A stretch of 64,000 nucleotides of DNA from Candidatus Sabulitectum silens (GCA_001875255.1 MJAN01000010.1:1-64000), one strand, 5' to 3'. Positions 1 through 11,034 are shown, numbered from the stretch's first letter. Numbers and translations: made by a program. Notes: generated from the sequence alone by a model not told the origin.

Positions 1-1028
1 CCTTGGCAGTCTCAGCCGTCTCTATGGGCAGTCGCCGGGGGTGCGGATGTCGCCGGGGGTACCGGGGTTACCGCTCTCGTTACCGGCGGCTATGGAGTGG
101 ATGACTCCCGCTGCGAGAACGTTCTCCTCGGTTTCCCTCCAGGTCTGGCGGTCGGGGCTCTGGCTCTGGGGCCAGCCCAGGGAGGTGGAGATCACATGGG
201 CGCCGTGGTCTACACTGAACTCAAAGGCGTCCCAGACATCCTGCTCGTCGCCGAAGGTGGTTCCAACCCTGAGGGCCATGATGGTGGCCTGGGGAGCTAC
301 TCCGCAGGTGGTTCCCGCGTTGCCGTTGCTGGCAACGGATCCGGCGCAGTGGGTGCCGTGACCGCTCTGGTCCATGGGGTCGCCGTCGTTGTCGGCGAAA
401 TCCCAGCCGTAGTGATAACCGGCGGCGGTGTCGTGCCACATCTGGTTGTGGAGGTCGATGTGGTTGTAGTTACGCCGGTGTCCACAACGCTCACGATGAT
501 TCCCTGGCCCTCGTAGCCCATGGCCCATACATCCGGAGCGTCGATCTTGTCAACGCCCCAGGCATTGGCAAGAAGTATCTCTTCCCGGGTGGGTTCACGT
601 ACCTCAACGGGCTCGATGAGGATGTTGGGGAATGTTTTCATGGAAACCCATTCCACATCTTCCCTTGCGGCGATGGCCCGGATGACCTCGGGGGTGGCGG
701 CGCAGCCTATGGCGCTCACTATCCAGTTGGTGCGGATCTCTTCAACAGAACCTGCGGGAAAGCCGTTCAGGGCTTCAAGGACAGGCTCCTGGGCGGTGGC
801 TGCGAACTGCTTGAGTTCAGCCACGGCGAACTGCCTTCTGCCGGCGGCGTTCATTGTGGAGGCCACGGAGTTGATGTAGTCGAGGTCGGCACGGCCGGCT
901 GGTTTGATGATCACATGGATCAGCTGGTCGGAGGAGGCGTCGGCCATTTCCTCCTGAAGAAGATCGGTAATGGTTCCCGCTGAGAGAACACCTGTCAGCA
1001 GAATAACGCAAAGAATCAGTTTCTGCAT
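1..1028 (-). CDS. Secreted subtilisin-like serine protease (S8), 3' end outside window
   Basis: This encodes an exported peptidase of the subtilase family. The start is the ATG at 1028, preceded by AAAGGGATG, and it opens a short signal peptide (MQKLILCVILLTGVLSAG). A propeptide-like region of about 150 residues follows. The catalytic Asp lies in VVDTG and the catalytic His in GHGTHCAG; the Ser part lies beyond the window edge. One base is missing near 472, just after VVDTGV, where the frame moves to one continuing NYNHIDLHNQMWHD. A stop near 22 probably reflects another lost base, because the related protease at 2609-4307 continues through the matching position. The two proteins share layout and motifs, so they are tandem paralogues separated by the antiporter gene. 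The natural substrate is unknown. Confidence 0.85.
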
Positions 1029-1124
1029 TAACATCCCTTTCTGATATGCGGCAAAACCGCGGTTAATAACATAGCTGCCAGTTAGCATTCAACAACTTAG
1101 CATGCGGACTATGAATATGTGCAC

Positions 1125-1187
1125 ACCGGGAGATATGCCAATGCCCCCACATGTCCGCCATGTATTGGCAGAACATCCGTACCCGGT
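1125..1187 (+). promoter_or_regulatory. Nested stem-loop in the leader of the antiporter gene
   Basis: Three arms nest inside one another: ACCGGG (1125-1130) with CCCGGT (1182-1187), TGCCAAT (1136-1142) with ATTGGCA (1164-1170), and ACATG (1149-1153) with CATGT (1159-1163). All 18 pairs are Watson-Crick. The structure lies in the 316-base gap between the divergent protease and antiporter genes, about 160 bases before the antiporter start. A second hairpin (CCCCGGGC 1195-1202 with GCCCGGGG 1226-1233) follows. I see the pairing directly. A role as riboswitch or attenuator is inference, and I cannot match it to a named class. The rest of the gap shows nothing else clear. Confidence 0.45.
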
Positions 1188-1344
1188 AATGGTTCCCCGG
1201 GCTGCGACATTGACCCGCCGGTGTTGCCCGGGGTATCATTCGTTTCAGGAAATGGATGACTTCTCACCGCCGGTGGATTTCACCGGAAACCTCAGGACGG
1301 TGCAAAATACTGACCAGCTTCATCTCGCCGGGGCCGCCGAGCCC

Positions 1345-2580
1345 ATGACAGGGATCCTCCTTGACTTCAGGGAAACCGTAAGCATCCACCCGGTTTTCGG
1401 GCTGGGAATTCTCCTCGTGGGAAGCTGGTTCCTTGGCTGGGTTGCTGAGAAAAGGGGAATCCCTGCGGTTTCAGGTTTCATTCTGGCGGGAATGCTGCTG
1501 GGGCCCCAGGTAACGGGGATGGTCCACGCGGATCTCTACGCAAGGATGCAGCCCATCACACAGATAGCAGTGGCGGTGATTGCCGTTGTGATAGGCAGCG
1601 AGTTCAGGCTGGCCCGGATAAGGAAGATACGCAGGGCAATGGCGGCGATCACCACCCTTCAGCTCACCGCCACCTTCTTCATCACAACCTTTGCCCTTGT
1701 GCTCTTCAGGATAATGCCCCTGCACACCGCGGCCATATTGGGGGCCATCGCAACGGCCACATCTCCAACGGCCACTGTAACCATCGTCAGGGATCTGAGG
1801 GTGAAGGGCTCTTTCATCGATCATCTCTATGGTGCCATTCCCCTGGATGACGCCGGATGCATCCTGCTCTTCGCCGTGGTGATAGCGGTAACCGCGGGCT
1901 TCCTTCAGCCCGGAGAGGCCTCGGTCCTCGAATCGGTGTTGCACTTCGCCGGGGAGCTTGCCGGGTCGCTGATACTGGGTCTGGCGACGGGGCTTGCCCT
2001 GAGGAAAAGCTCATCGGGGAAGGACAACATCAACTCCATCTACATAATAAGCCTGGGTCTTCTTTGCCTTATGACCGCCATTGCCGCGGCGTTCCATCTC
2101 TCACCCCTCCTGGCCGGGATGGCGGCGGGGGCGGTGATGGCCAACTCACCCAAAGGCGGAAAAAGGGTGATAGAGTCCCTGGAAATGCTTGCCCCTCCCC
2201 TCTACGCGGTTTTCTTCGCCATAGCCGGGCCGAGTTGGAACTGGGAGTGCTGGGGGACAGAACCGTGCTGCTCACCGGGGGTCTCTATATCCTTTCAAGG
2301 GCCGTTGGGAAATACTTCGGGGTATGGCTCGGGCGGTGATTTCCGGAACCGAGGGGGAGATAAGGAAGTATCTGGGGCTTGCCATGCTGCCCCATTCAGG
2401 GGTAACCATTGGTCTTCTTCTGTATGTGCAGACCTCGGAATCCTTCGCCGGGCACAGCGGACACCTCGCCCCCTTGTGGTCAGCGTGGTGCTCATGTCGG
2501 TGCTTGTCAACGAACTCATCGGGCCGGTGCTTTCCAGGTACGCCATCCTGAAGGCCTGTAACAAGGAAGGGCGCCCCTGA
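1345..2580 (+). CDS. Monovalent cation/proton antiporter (CPA2-like membrane protein)
   Basis: This is a polytopic inner-membrane protein that probably exchanges Na+ or K+ for protons. About twelve hydrophobic segments are visible, starting with HPVFGLGILLVGSWFLGW. The motifs GIPAVSGFILAGMLLGPQV and ATATSPTATVTIVRDL are typical of the Na+/H+ exchanger superfamily. I chose ATG 1345 because family similarity begins there; the open frame from 1102 upstream has no protein-like content and overlaps the folded leader. The gene is broken by three single-base losses near 2228, 2330 and 2475, after which it returns to the first frame and ends in a hairpin. There is no C-terminal TrkA domain. Ion specificity cannot be read from the sequence. 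Confidence 0.8.
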   Translation: MTGILLDFRETVSIHPVFGLGILLVGSWFLGWVAEKRGIPAVSGFILAGMLLGPQVTGMVHADLYARMQPITQIAVAVIAVVIGSEFRLARIRKIRRAMAAITTLQLTATFFITTFALVLFRIMPLHTAAILGAIATATSPTATVTIVRDLRVKGSFIDHLYGAIPLDDAGCILLFAVVIAVTAGFLQPGEASVLESVLHFAGELAGSLILGLATGLALRKSSSGKDNINSIYIISLGLLCLMTAIAAAFHLSPLLAGMAAGAVMANSPKGGKRVIESLEMLAPPLYAVFFAIAGPSWNWECWGTEPCCSPGVSISFQGPLGNTSGYGSGGDFRNRGGDKEVSGACHAAPFRGNHWSSSVCADLGILRRAQRTPRPLVVSVVLMSVLVNELIGPVLSRYAILKACNKEGRP

Positions 2581-2594
2581 GAGAGGCGCCCTTC
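2566..2594. terminator. Bidirectional hairpin between convergent genes
   Basis: GAAGGGCGCC (2566-2575) pairs perfectly with GGCGCCCTTC (2585-2594) around a nine-base loop that holds the antiporter stop codon. The protease at 2609 ends just beyond on the other strand, so the hairpin sits exactly where two convergent transcripts must stop. The T-rich tracts on each side are short, so efficiency is uncertain. Confidence 0.6.
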
Positions 2595-2608
2595 TAGTTC
2601 GAAGCTGC

Positions 2609-4307
2609 TTATCTGACCACGGTCATTCTCGAGGAGACCGTCTGGCCGTTCATGGAAGCCCTTACGAAGTAGATCCCGCTTCCCATTCTTTCTGGAATGC
2701 TCCAGCTGACGGCATTGGCGCCGGCTGTGAGCTCACCTGTCTGAATGTTGGCGGTCCTGCGGCCGGTTACATCGAACACGGCGATGTCCACCGGTCCGGC
2801 GGCCACGGTGTTGATGGTGAATGCCGCGTGGGAGGTAACCGGGTTGGGGCTGATGGAGCTGATGCCTATCACCGCGGGGTTCACCTGGGCGTTTGCCTCA
2901 TCGGCGGTCCCCACCAGTGAAAGAGCGGCCATTACCGCCTGGTAGGCGTCCACACGGCCGGCTCCATAGGTGTTGTCTTTCCCCGAGGAACCAAGGTCGA
3001 GGCTTGTCATCTCGATGATGCTGTCCATCTGTGCCACGGAGAGCTCGGGGTTGGCGCTGAGTATCAGAGCGGCAACGCCGGCAAGGTGGGGTGTGGCCAT
3101 GGATGTGCCGCTCATGGAGGTGTACCCGCCGTTCCATGCGGTGCTTATGACATCCACTCCCGGGCCGCTGATGTCAGGGTCGATGAGGGGGCTTGAATCG
3201 CTGTAATCGCTCCAGCAGGTGACGGGGCCACGGCTTGAGAAGCTTGCGATATTGTCGTTGCTGTCCGTTGCTCCCACTGTTACCACGGCGCTGTTGCCGC
3301 CCTGGTAAACCTGATCGGGGTGGAACCAGGGAGGAGGGCCGTCGCCGGGTGAAAGGATGGTTCCTGAACCGGGGCCGTCGTTGGCGGCGGCCACGCTGTG
3401 GTATACACCTGCGGTGAGGGCGTTCTCGTTGGCGGTCCGGAGGGACATGTTGCCCTGGCCGGAGCCCAGGGACATGGACATTACCGAAGCGCCGTTTTCG
3501 GTGGCGAATTCCATACCCTCTATCCAGGTGCTTTCGCCGCCGTAGTAGTAATTGATCCTGATTGCCATAATGGTGGCGGAGGGGGCTACACCGGTCTCGG
3601 TGCCGGCGGTGCCGTCGCCGGCAACTGATCCGGCGCAGTGGGTCCCGTGGCCGTAGTCGTCCATGGGGTCGCTGTTGCCTCGTAGAAGTTCCAGCCGTAG
3701 TGGTAACCGGCGGGGGTGTCGTGCCACATGTTGTTACCGAGGTCGGAATGGTAATAGTCCACACCGGTGTCTATAACCGCCACGATCACGCCCTGGCCTT
3801 CATAACCCAGTGCCCAGGCGTCGTCGGCGTTGATCTTGGAGACGCCCCATGCGAGGCCTTTTCCGCGCTCTTCAGGGGTGAGGTCACGGACTTCCACCGG
3901 CTCGATGAGGCCGGAGTTCTCGTCGGCGGCTCTCTCTATGAAGCGGACATCGGATCTCGTGGAGATCTGCCGTATGGCAGCCGGGGTGGCCTGGCAGTAA
4001 CTGCGTTGGCCAGCCAGAGGGGTGTAATGTTCTCGGTGTTGAGTGTGTTCAGCTCGCTGATTATTCCGCTCTGGGCGGCTTCGGCAAGCTGCTTCATGGC
4101 ATCCACGGCGAAATCCTGCCGCTGGGCCCTGGTCATTCCGTCGGTGGCGCCGTTGACCCAGTTCTCGTCAACCTGCCCGTGGGCAAGTATGAAGACCGGA
4201 ATGAGGTCGGTGTCCGACGAAGCAGCCATGAGCTCCTGCAGACCTGGCTCGATTGTCCCTGCCAGGGCAAAGGCTGCCAGGACCAGCAGAATGATTATCT
4301 GCCTCAT
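2609..4307 (-). CDS. Secreted subtilisin-like protease (S8) with type IX-like C-terminal sorting domain
   Basis: This is an exported subtilase with a full catalytic triad: Asp in VIDTG, His in YGHGTHCAG and Ser in SGTSMATPH. The start at 4307 follows GGGAG and gives a signal peptide (MRQIIILLVLAAFALAG). A propeptide-like segment comes next, then the peptidase domain. The last 80 or so residues form a beta-rich domain beginning SISPNPVTSHAAF, with VFDVTGRR and GIYFVRA, as in Por-secretion (type IX) C-terminal domains of the FCB group. Single bases are missing near 4000 and 3685. The protein is probably carried across the outer membrane and anchored or released there, but no type IX machinery is in this window. 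Confidence 0.9.
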
Positions 4308-4420
4308 AGTTCTCCCTTCAGATGAAAGCGCGGCTCAAGCGGGCATTTCCCACTGTTTTGGTATGATTAGTTATCAGGGGTTACACCGCACTTTCTGTAT
4401 ATATATACCTAAGGATAACC

Positions 4421-5178
4421 CTATTCTTCCCGGAAGGCAATGGCCAGGCATTCCATGAAAACCTCCCGGTCAGCATCGTTAAGGGAAAACCCCCTGTGGT
4501 GAAGAAGTTCCTCCAGCCTGTCGAAGCGGTCCATGAAATCGCCGTTCCTGGTCCTCAGTGCCCTCTCTGGCTCGATGTTCTGCTGTCTTAGAAGGTTCAC
4601 CAGCTGAAAGAGAAGCTCCCCGGCGGTTTCCCCTGTGAAACCGTCTGTTTCCTCCAGGATGGCCGCGGCTGTTTTCGGGAGGCTTCCTCTGAGGGCCATG
4701 GATAACCCACTTCGGATGCCCTCTGCTGTATTCGCCAGGCCTTCTGCAGCCCGGGCATTGCAGAGGGGATGGAATCAAAGAACTTCGTTCTGCTTTGCTT
4801 CTTTTCGGCGGATTTTATGGTCTCCCATTGCTTTTCCACCTCCTGGGGGGTTAGCTGGGTCGACTCCAGGAAAACATGGGGGTGCCTTCTTATCAGCTTG
4901 TGGGTTATCCCCGCCGCAACATCGGCAAGGTGAAAATCGTCGTCCTCCCCGCATATCTCCGAGGCCATGATTATGTGAAGGAGGAGGTCCCCCAGTTCCT
5001 TCTTCAGCTCTTCCCGGTCCCCGCTTTCCACCGCTTCGGCGACTTCGTAGGCCTCCTCCAGCATGTAGGGGCTCAGGGATTGAAGGGTCTGGCTCCTGTC
5101 CCAGTTGCAGCCCCCGGGACCCCGGAGCTTCCTCACCGCCTCTATCAGTTCCTGGACCGCTGACGCAGTTCTATCCAT
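4421..5178 (-). CDS. mazG: Nucleoside triphosphate pyrophosphohydrolase MazG
   Basis: The enzyme splits nucleoside triphosphates to monophosphate and pyrophosphate, and is thought to clear aberrant or signalling nucleotides. The N-terminal domain begins with LRGPGGCNWDRSQTLQSL and carries the metal-binding EEAYEVAEA and KKELGDLLLH motifs. The second domain follows with ETAGELLFQLVNLLRQ. The length of about 252 residues fits the two-domain E. coli type. One base is missing around 4670-4700, so the protein is read in two frames. Its ATG overlaps the end of the lipoamide dehydrogenase gene by eight bases, so the two are probably co-translated. The family is clear; the physiological substrate is not. 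Confidence 0.9.
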
Positions 5179-6534
5179 GGATGGCGCCTGTTCCCATGCC
5201 CTCGGATGCCTCCATGAAGAGTTCCGAGAGGGTCGGGTGGGGGTGCACGAAGGAGGCAGCCTCGGAGGCCTTGACTTTGCCGTTCACCGCCATCACCGCC
5301 CAGCCCACCAGGCTGGAGGCGTCGGCGCCCACTATCTGCACACCGATGATGGTGTCGTCTTCCTCCCCGGCTATGAGCTTGACGAAACCCTCGGTCTCGT
5401 TGATCCCCATTGCCTTTCCGTTGGCAATGTACCGTGAGATGGATGTTTTCACCGGAACGCCCCTTGCCAGGAGTTCATCCTCCCCGGGGCCCACCATGGC
5501 CACCTCGGGGAAGGTGAAGATGCACCCGCTCATGGTGTCGGCGCTGACCTTCCTTTCCGGTCCGCCGAACATGGTGTGAACAGCGGCGATACCCTGTGCG
5601 CTTCCGGCGTGGGCCAGCTGCCACTTGCCGGTGGCGTCCCCCGAGGCGAAAACCCCGTCAAGACTGGTCCTGTTAAGGTCGTCGGTAATGATGTTTCCCC
5701 CGGGGTCCATCCCCACCCCGGCCTCCTCAAGGCCGCATCCGGCGGTGCGGGGTGCCCGGCCGATGGCGGTGAGTATCCTTTCGGCGGTTATCACCGTGCC
5801 GTCCTGAAGGGTTACCGACCCGCCTGAAGGGGTGATGTCCACCGATGAAGCGGGGATCCCTGTATGAATTTTCACCTTCGCCTTCTTCAGTGACTTCTCC
5901 ACCACCGCGGCAACATCGGAATCCACTCCTGGCAGTATTTTGGGGAGCATCTCCACGATGGTGACCCGTGTTCCGAAGGCGGAGAGAATGGAGGCGAATT
6001 CACAGCCGATGACACCTCCTCCGATAATGATCAGGCTTTCCGGAAGGGATTCCATGGACAGAATGTCCCGGCTGGAAAGTATCCCGTCCTTCCTGAGGAA
6101 CCCGGGATCAGGGGGACCGAACCCGGGGCAAGGAGGATGTTGGAGGCGGAAATGCCCCTGCCATCAACATCTATGAGATCAGGGGCCTTCAGCAGGCCGT
6201 GACCCCTTACTATCTCTATTCCCAGGTGCTTGAAGTGGGCCTCTATGCCCTTCCGGAGCCTTGTGACCACCATGTCCTTCCTCTTGGCCACATCGGCGTA
6301 GTCGAAATCCAGGCTGCCCTTCAGACCGAATTTCCTGGCGGACAGCCCGTGCCTGTAAAGGGAGGCGGTGGCCACCAGTGTTTTGGTGGGTATACATCCC
6401 CGGTTGAGGCAGGTTCCTCCCATGTCACCGCTTTCCACCAGAACGACCCTCTTCCCGAACTGAGCCGCCCTTATGGCCGGCACATAACCCGCCGGCCCCC
6501 CGCCGAGAACGACGAGATCGTACTTTGCACCCAT
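5171..6534 (-). CDS. lpdA: Dihydrolipoamide dehydrogenase (E3)
   Basis: This flavoprotein reoxidises dihydrolipoamide of 2-oxoacid dehydrogenase or glycine cleavage complexes with NAD+. The start at 6534 follows GGAGG, and the protein opens with the FAD-binding VVLGGGPAGYVPAIRAAQ. The redox-active disulfide lies in GGTCLNRGCIPTK, the NAD fold in IIIGGGVIGCEFASI, FAD contacts in GVFASGDA, and the catalytic His-Glu pair in HPHPTLSELF. One base is missing near 6105, between the FAD and NAD parts. No E1 or E2 gene is next to it, so the partner complex is elsewhere. A different disulfide reductase is possible, but the interface motif HPHPTLSE favours E3. Confidence 0.92.
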
Positions 6535-6656
6535 GATGAACCTCCGTGTTAACTGATCACTTCCTGATGAAAGCGAAATATAACGGAAAGGGACCGGGGT
6601 CTCTTGCACACCGCCGGGTTCACTTGTAGAATTCAACCAGCACTAAGGAGGGCCCG

Positions 6657-7406
6657 ATGATACTGCTCAGCGCAATTCTCATGGCGCTAACCTGCGGACT
6701 TGACATCGATTCCCTTGCCGCGGCGCTCCATGTGGAGACAGGAATGGCATACATGTCCCAGGGGCTTCCCGACAGGGCGGTTTTTGAGTTCAACAGGGCA
6801 ATCGAGCAGGATCAGGACCAGGCCGATGCCTATCTCGGCCTGGGCAGGGCAGCAAGCCTCAGGGGCTCCCCCGATGCATCCGAGGAATACTACATCACAT
6901 ACATGGGATTGCGCCCCCACGACCCCCGGGCTCCCCTGGAAATGGCGGAAATGCTCACCGGCTTCCCCCACAGGCTGGCCGAGGCAGAGGAGTACGCCCG
7001 CCGGGCCCTTGAGCTGGCCCCCCTCGATGGCGAATGCTGGCTTGTCATGGCCACGGTGGAAGCGGCCCTGGGCAATACCACCGAGGCCCTGGACCGGTAT
7101 TCAAGGACCATCGCCGAGCACGAGGAGTTCGCCAACGAAGCCAGGCTTCGCATGGGGACCATTCTCTACGCCCGGGGAGAACTCAACCTTACCCGGGAGG
7201 TCCTTCTTCCCGCGGCTTCAGCCGGTGAGCCCGGGGCATACAGGCTTCTGACCCTCGTCTACCTCGACCAGAACGACCACCTCCGTGCAAGGGACAGCGC
7301 CAACAGATACCTGTTCCTGGAGCCCGGAGGTCACTGGGCCGATTCGGCACAGCTGATTCTTCAGGGGCTTTCCCCTGAATACTATCCACATACTCCGGAG
7401 GAGTGA
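6657..7406 (+). CDS. TPR-repeat protein with putative signal peptide
   Basis: The protein has 249 residues, is intact, and follows a strong AAGGAGG. A hydrophobic N-terminus (MILLSAILMALTCG) suggests export or membrane attachment. Several tetratricopeptide units follow, with signatures such as GLPDRAVFEFNRAIEQD, ADAYLGLGRAA, EAEEYARRALELAPLD and AALGNTTEALDRYSRTI. Such repeats are scaffolds for protein contacts. It is the first gene of a run with tldD and tldE: the tldD start lies two bases after its stop. Whether it works with the TldD/E protease is inference from position only. Confidence 0.8.
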   Translation: MILLSAILMALTCGLDIDSLAAALHVETGMAYMSQGLPDRAVFEFNRAIEQDQDQADAYLGLGRAASLRGSPDASEEYYITYMGLRPHDPRAPLEMAEMLTGFPHRLAEAEEYARRALELAPLDGECWLVMATVEAALGNTTEALDRYSRTIAEHEEFANEARLRMGTILYARGELNLTREVLLPAASAGEPGAYRLLTLVYLDQNDHLRARDSANRYLFLEPGGHWADSAQLILQGLSPEYYPHTPEE

Positions 7407-7407
7407 T

Positions 7408-8767
7408 TTGCAGAATCTCAGGGAGCAGGCCGAAAAGGCAGTTGCAGGCTCCGAGGCGGATTTCGCCGAAATAGTACTTGTTAAACAGGACCTTTCATCG
7501 GTGGTTCAGGCGGGTATAAGCAGCGAGAACACCGGACCGGTGGGAAGGCTTACCTGCACCGCCAGGGCCTTCGTTTCGAACAGGTGGGGACTTTGCGAGT
7601 TCCGTGATCCCGGCTCCATGCGGGAAGCTCTGGACCGAGCGGCGGCACAGGCCATACACAGCAGCTCCCCGCCGGTACCCTTCCCCATGCTGGCAGGGGA
7701 ATGCCGGGACACCTTCATCGACATCCCCCACGGAGTGACCCTGAGCGAGATCCCCCTCAGGCAGAAGGCCTTCCTCTGCAAACACTACTGCGAGCTCCTG
7801 GCGCCTCAACCGGCAGGGGTTCCGCCAGGGTTTCCTTTGAGCAGAGGGTTTCCGACCGTGTGGTGGTCAACTCCAGGGGGACAAGCGTCCGGGAGATGGA
7901 GAACCTGGGCTCCATGAAATTCGAAGCGGTGCTTCCCGGGGGAATAACCACCTCCAGGGAGGTTGCCGTTCGTGGAGGATTCGAAGGCTTCACCGGCCTG
8001 GAAGCGGATATTGACAGGGCGGGGAAGGACCTGGTGACAAGGGACACCAGCAGCAGCATCGCCCCTGGTCCCAGCAGGGTGGTACTGGATCCGGAGCTTA
8101 CTGGGATCCTTGTGCACGAGGCCTTCGGGCACCTGGCGGAAGCCGACTTCCTGGAGGCCAATCCGGCGGTGGCACATCTTCTTCGCCGGGGGGCCACCGT
8201 GGGCTCCCCCTGCGTGAACATAGTCGACCACACGGATCTTCTCTCCATGCCCGGCAGCATGAAATGGGACTGGGAAGGCAATCCCGGTGAGAAAACGCCT
8301 CTGGTGGAGGGGGGCATCATGCGGAACTGGCTCCACACCTCCGGCACCGCATCCAGGAACGGCGCCTCCCTACGGGTAACTCAAGGGTATCAGACCCTGG
8401 AAGGTCACCTGAAGCAAGGATGACATGCACATACATGGAACCGGGCAGCGCCTCCTTTGAAGAACTTCTGGCAGGCCTCGACAACGGCCTGTTCCTGAGG
8501 GGATTCATGGGCGGGGCAACGGATATGGACCGATTCAGCATAGCGGTACAGGAGGTATGGACGGTGCGGAGCGGAGTTCTTCACAAACCGGTGTGCCCTG
8601 TTGTCATTTCCGGAAAGGTAACGGACATACTGGGTGCCGTGGAGGAAACAGGGAACGAACTGGAGCTCACCGGCACACTCCGGGGCTGTTCCAGGAGGGG
8701 AGGCTCGGCGATCCCGGTGAGCTACGGCGGACCCCATGTCCTCATCGGTGGAATTCAGGTGAGCTGA
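7408..8767 (+). CDS. tldD: Metalloprotease TldD
   Basis: TldD pairs with TldE (PmbA) in a zinc protease known for processing modified peptides such as microcin B17 precursors and for degrading unfolded peptides. The zinc motif is seen as HEAFGHLAEAD, the family's HExxxH form. The C-terminal MTCTYMEPG is also typical. The start is TTG 7408 after CGGAGG. Bases are missing near 7820 and 8380, giving three reading frames. The stop directly touches the TTG of tldE. The natural substrate here is unknown; no RiPP precursor is obvious next to it. Confidence 0.9.
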
Positions 8768-10069
8768 TTGAAAAATGAAGCCGTGACAGGTGCCGATATA
8801 CTTGAAGCCTGTGAAGGGGTTTCTTCCCAGGCAGAGGTTTCAGGCATAGAGAGGGAATACTCCTCCATTGACTACAGCCCTGTAAAAACCGTGGGCGGTA
8901 CCGGTTCCAGAAGGGGCTGGGGACTGAGGATGACCCGGAACGGCAAGCTGGGTGTCTCCGGCCAATGGGGGAACATCCTTCCCGCTGGACTTGTGGACAG
9001 GGCCATAAGCAGCTGCAGGTACGGTCCCGAATCCACCTTCGGCTTCCCCTCGGTTTCTCCGGGATCTCACCCGGAGGGGCGGGACACAATGGGCTCCCTG
9101 ACCCATGAGGAGGTGAAGGACTATCTGCATGATATCCGCCAGGGGGTGAGGAGCAGGGCCCCGGAGGCCGCCCTCACCGCAAGGATAACATGGGGAACCG
9201 ATCACATCCTTCTGATGAACTCGGCGGGCCTGAGAGCGTCCTACACGAAACCCGCTCCTTCACATCCCTTACCGTTACGGTGCCGTCAAGTGAAGGGCTT
9301 CTCCAGTCCGGCTGCACCATAGAGACCTCCTGTTCCCTTCCCCTGGCCAGGGATGTGGTGGAGATGCTGGTCATGCCGGTGTCCTATCCAGGGCTTTCCC
9401 CTGGAAGCGCCGTGGGGCGGAAACGGGTTGTGCTCTCCCCCCCGGCCTTCTCGGTGATGCTTCAGGGCATAAGGAGCGGAGTTAGTGGAAGACTCCTTGC
9501 AAGGGGAGCCTCCCCCCTGGAGGGAATGGAGGGGAAAGGTGTTCTCAGCCCCCTGCTGACCATAAGGGATATGCCTGGCCTCGTAGATGGTGCCGCATGG
9601 GCACCCTTCGACAGTGAAGGGGTCCCCGCCAGGAACAAGACCCTTTTCGAGAAGGGCATTTTCAAGGGGTTCATACACGACCTGCCTCGGCGGCGGCAAC
9701 GGGAGAAGCATCCACCGGGAGCAGCGGAAGGAACCTCGGGGAACATTCCAGACCGGTCTGCACGAATCTCGTGGTGGACCCCTCGGCGGAAACCTCCGGT
9801 GACACCCTTGCGGAAACCGGTTCCGGTCTTCTTGTAACGGACATACTCTCAGCCGGTGGAGGGGACGCAGGGTCCGGACAGTTCACCTTTGACTGCGGCA
9901 GGGTTTACCTCTTCCGCAGGGGTGAGATATGCGGTTACTACGACGGATGTGTCATAAGTGGAAACATCTATGACGCGCTGTCCAGGGTGATCACCCCGGC
10001 GGAAAGACCTACCGGTGCGGTTCGGACATCCTGCCCTTCATCTCACTGGACGGGGTGTCAGTTCGATAG
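8768..10069 (+). CDS. tldE: TldE/PmbA subunit of the TldD/E protease
   Basis: This is the non-catalytic partner of TldD in the same family, without the HExxxH motif. The start is TTG 8768, one base after the tldD stop; an ATG at 8775 is out of frame. Recognisable stretches are KTVGGTGSRRGWGLRM, KRVVLSPPAFSVMLQ, the DGAAWAPFDSEGVPARNKT region, and a C-terminal GGGDAGSGQFTFDCGRVYL. Three bases are missing, near 9230, 9690 and 10010. The final frame ends ILPFISLDGVSVR with TAG at 10067. Its end overlaps the tail of the flippase gene on the other strand by about twelve bases. Confidence 0.85.
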
Positions 10070-11034
10070 CTTTCCCCTGGAAAAGGCCTCTCTGAAGGTG
10101 GACGGCCTGATGCCGTACATGGGAAAGGACACTCCAAAGGCGATCAGCTCACCGATGGTTATCCATATTCTTCCCACCAGAGCCGTCAGTTCCGCCAGGC
10201 CCGGGTCGCAGCCGGGCACTATGAGGTGGATAAGCCAGACTGTGGTGAGCTCCCTGGCTCCAAGTCCTCCCGGAGCGAAGATCGCAAGGTATCCTATTCC
10301 CATGGCAGCGGGATACACCAGAATTCCGGGAAAGAAGGGCATCACCAGACCGAAGGAGAGGCCAAGGACCCAGAATGCTATCCCCAGGAAGAGGAACACT
10401 GCGGCATACACCGGAAGAAGGCCCAGCATCTCCCTGTAGGAACATTCCCTGAGTTCCCCTCTGGTCTTCATCACCCTCGCCGCAAGCCTGGCCAGCCTGC
10501 CGAAGAGGAAGGGGTGCACCGAGGCGATGAGCACCAGGCAACCGCCACTGCCATGGCGGTCCCGGCCAGGGAGCCGATCCCGGCCTCCACGGCCACTGAG
10601 GGCATCAATGGAATGGTTGTGAGAAGGCAGCCTATGACTATGAACACCGTTTCCAGAACAAGCCCCTGACCTGTCTGGGCGGATGTCAGTCCGGCGTTCC
10701 TGCTGAGACTGTACTTGCCCATGGCGGCCCATACCTTACCGGGAACGTACTTGCCCACCTGGGAAAGGAAGTGTATGGCGAACCCCCGGACGAATCCCAG
10801 CCTTCCCCCGGCGGTCCTGGTGACGAGGTCCCAGGTATAGCCCGCCATGGCGAGATGACCGGCCAGGAGAACCGATGAAAGCACGAAGAGGGGTATGTTG
10901 AACTCCAGGAGATTGCCCAGTCCGCCGGCTTCCTGAACTCCGGCAACCAGTGACCCACCAAGGAACCACATGGAAAGGGCAATGAAAGCCACCCCGAGAA
11001 CGGCCATCAGGGGGCCTCTGATGTCGGCTGCCAT
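10058..11034 (-). CDS. Lysylphosphatidylglycerol synthase TM-region / YbhN-like membrane protein
   Basis: The protein is about 325 residues long with seven or eight hydrophobic segments. It resembles the flippase-like transmembrane domain of MprF and the UPF0104/YbhN family, with FLSQVGKYVPGKVWAAMGKY and IFAPGGLGARELTTVWLI as the characteristic stretches. It has no synthase domain. One base is missing near 10535. The ATG shares a base with the stop of the preceding 144-residue gene, so it is last in the carD-hflX run. A role in moving a lipid or glycolipid is likely from the family, but the cargo is unknown. Confidence 0.75.

Noticed and set aside
1102..1344. N-terminal extension of the antiporter open frame from 1102
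   Set aside because: The extension has no membrane or family features and overlaps a well-paired RNA structure; the family begins at ATG 1345.
2200..2500. Programmed ribosomal frameshifting as explanation for broken genes
   Set aside because: Breaks occur in dozens of unrelated genes, lack slippery heptamers and stimulatory structures, and all look like lost bases.
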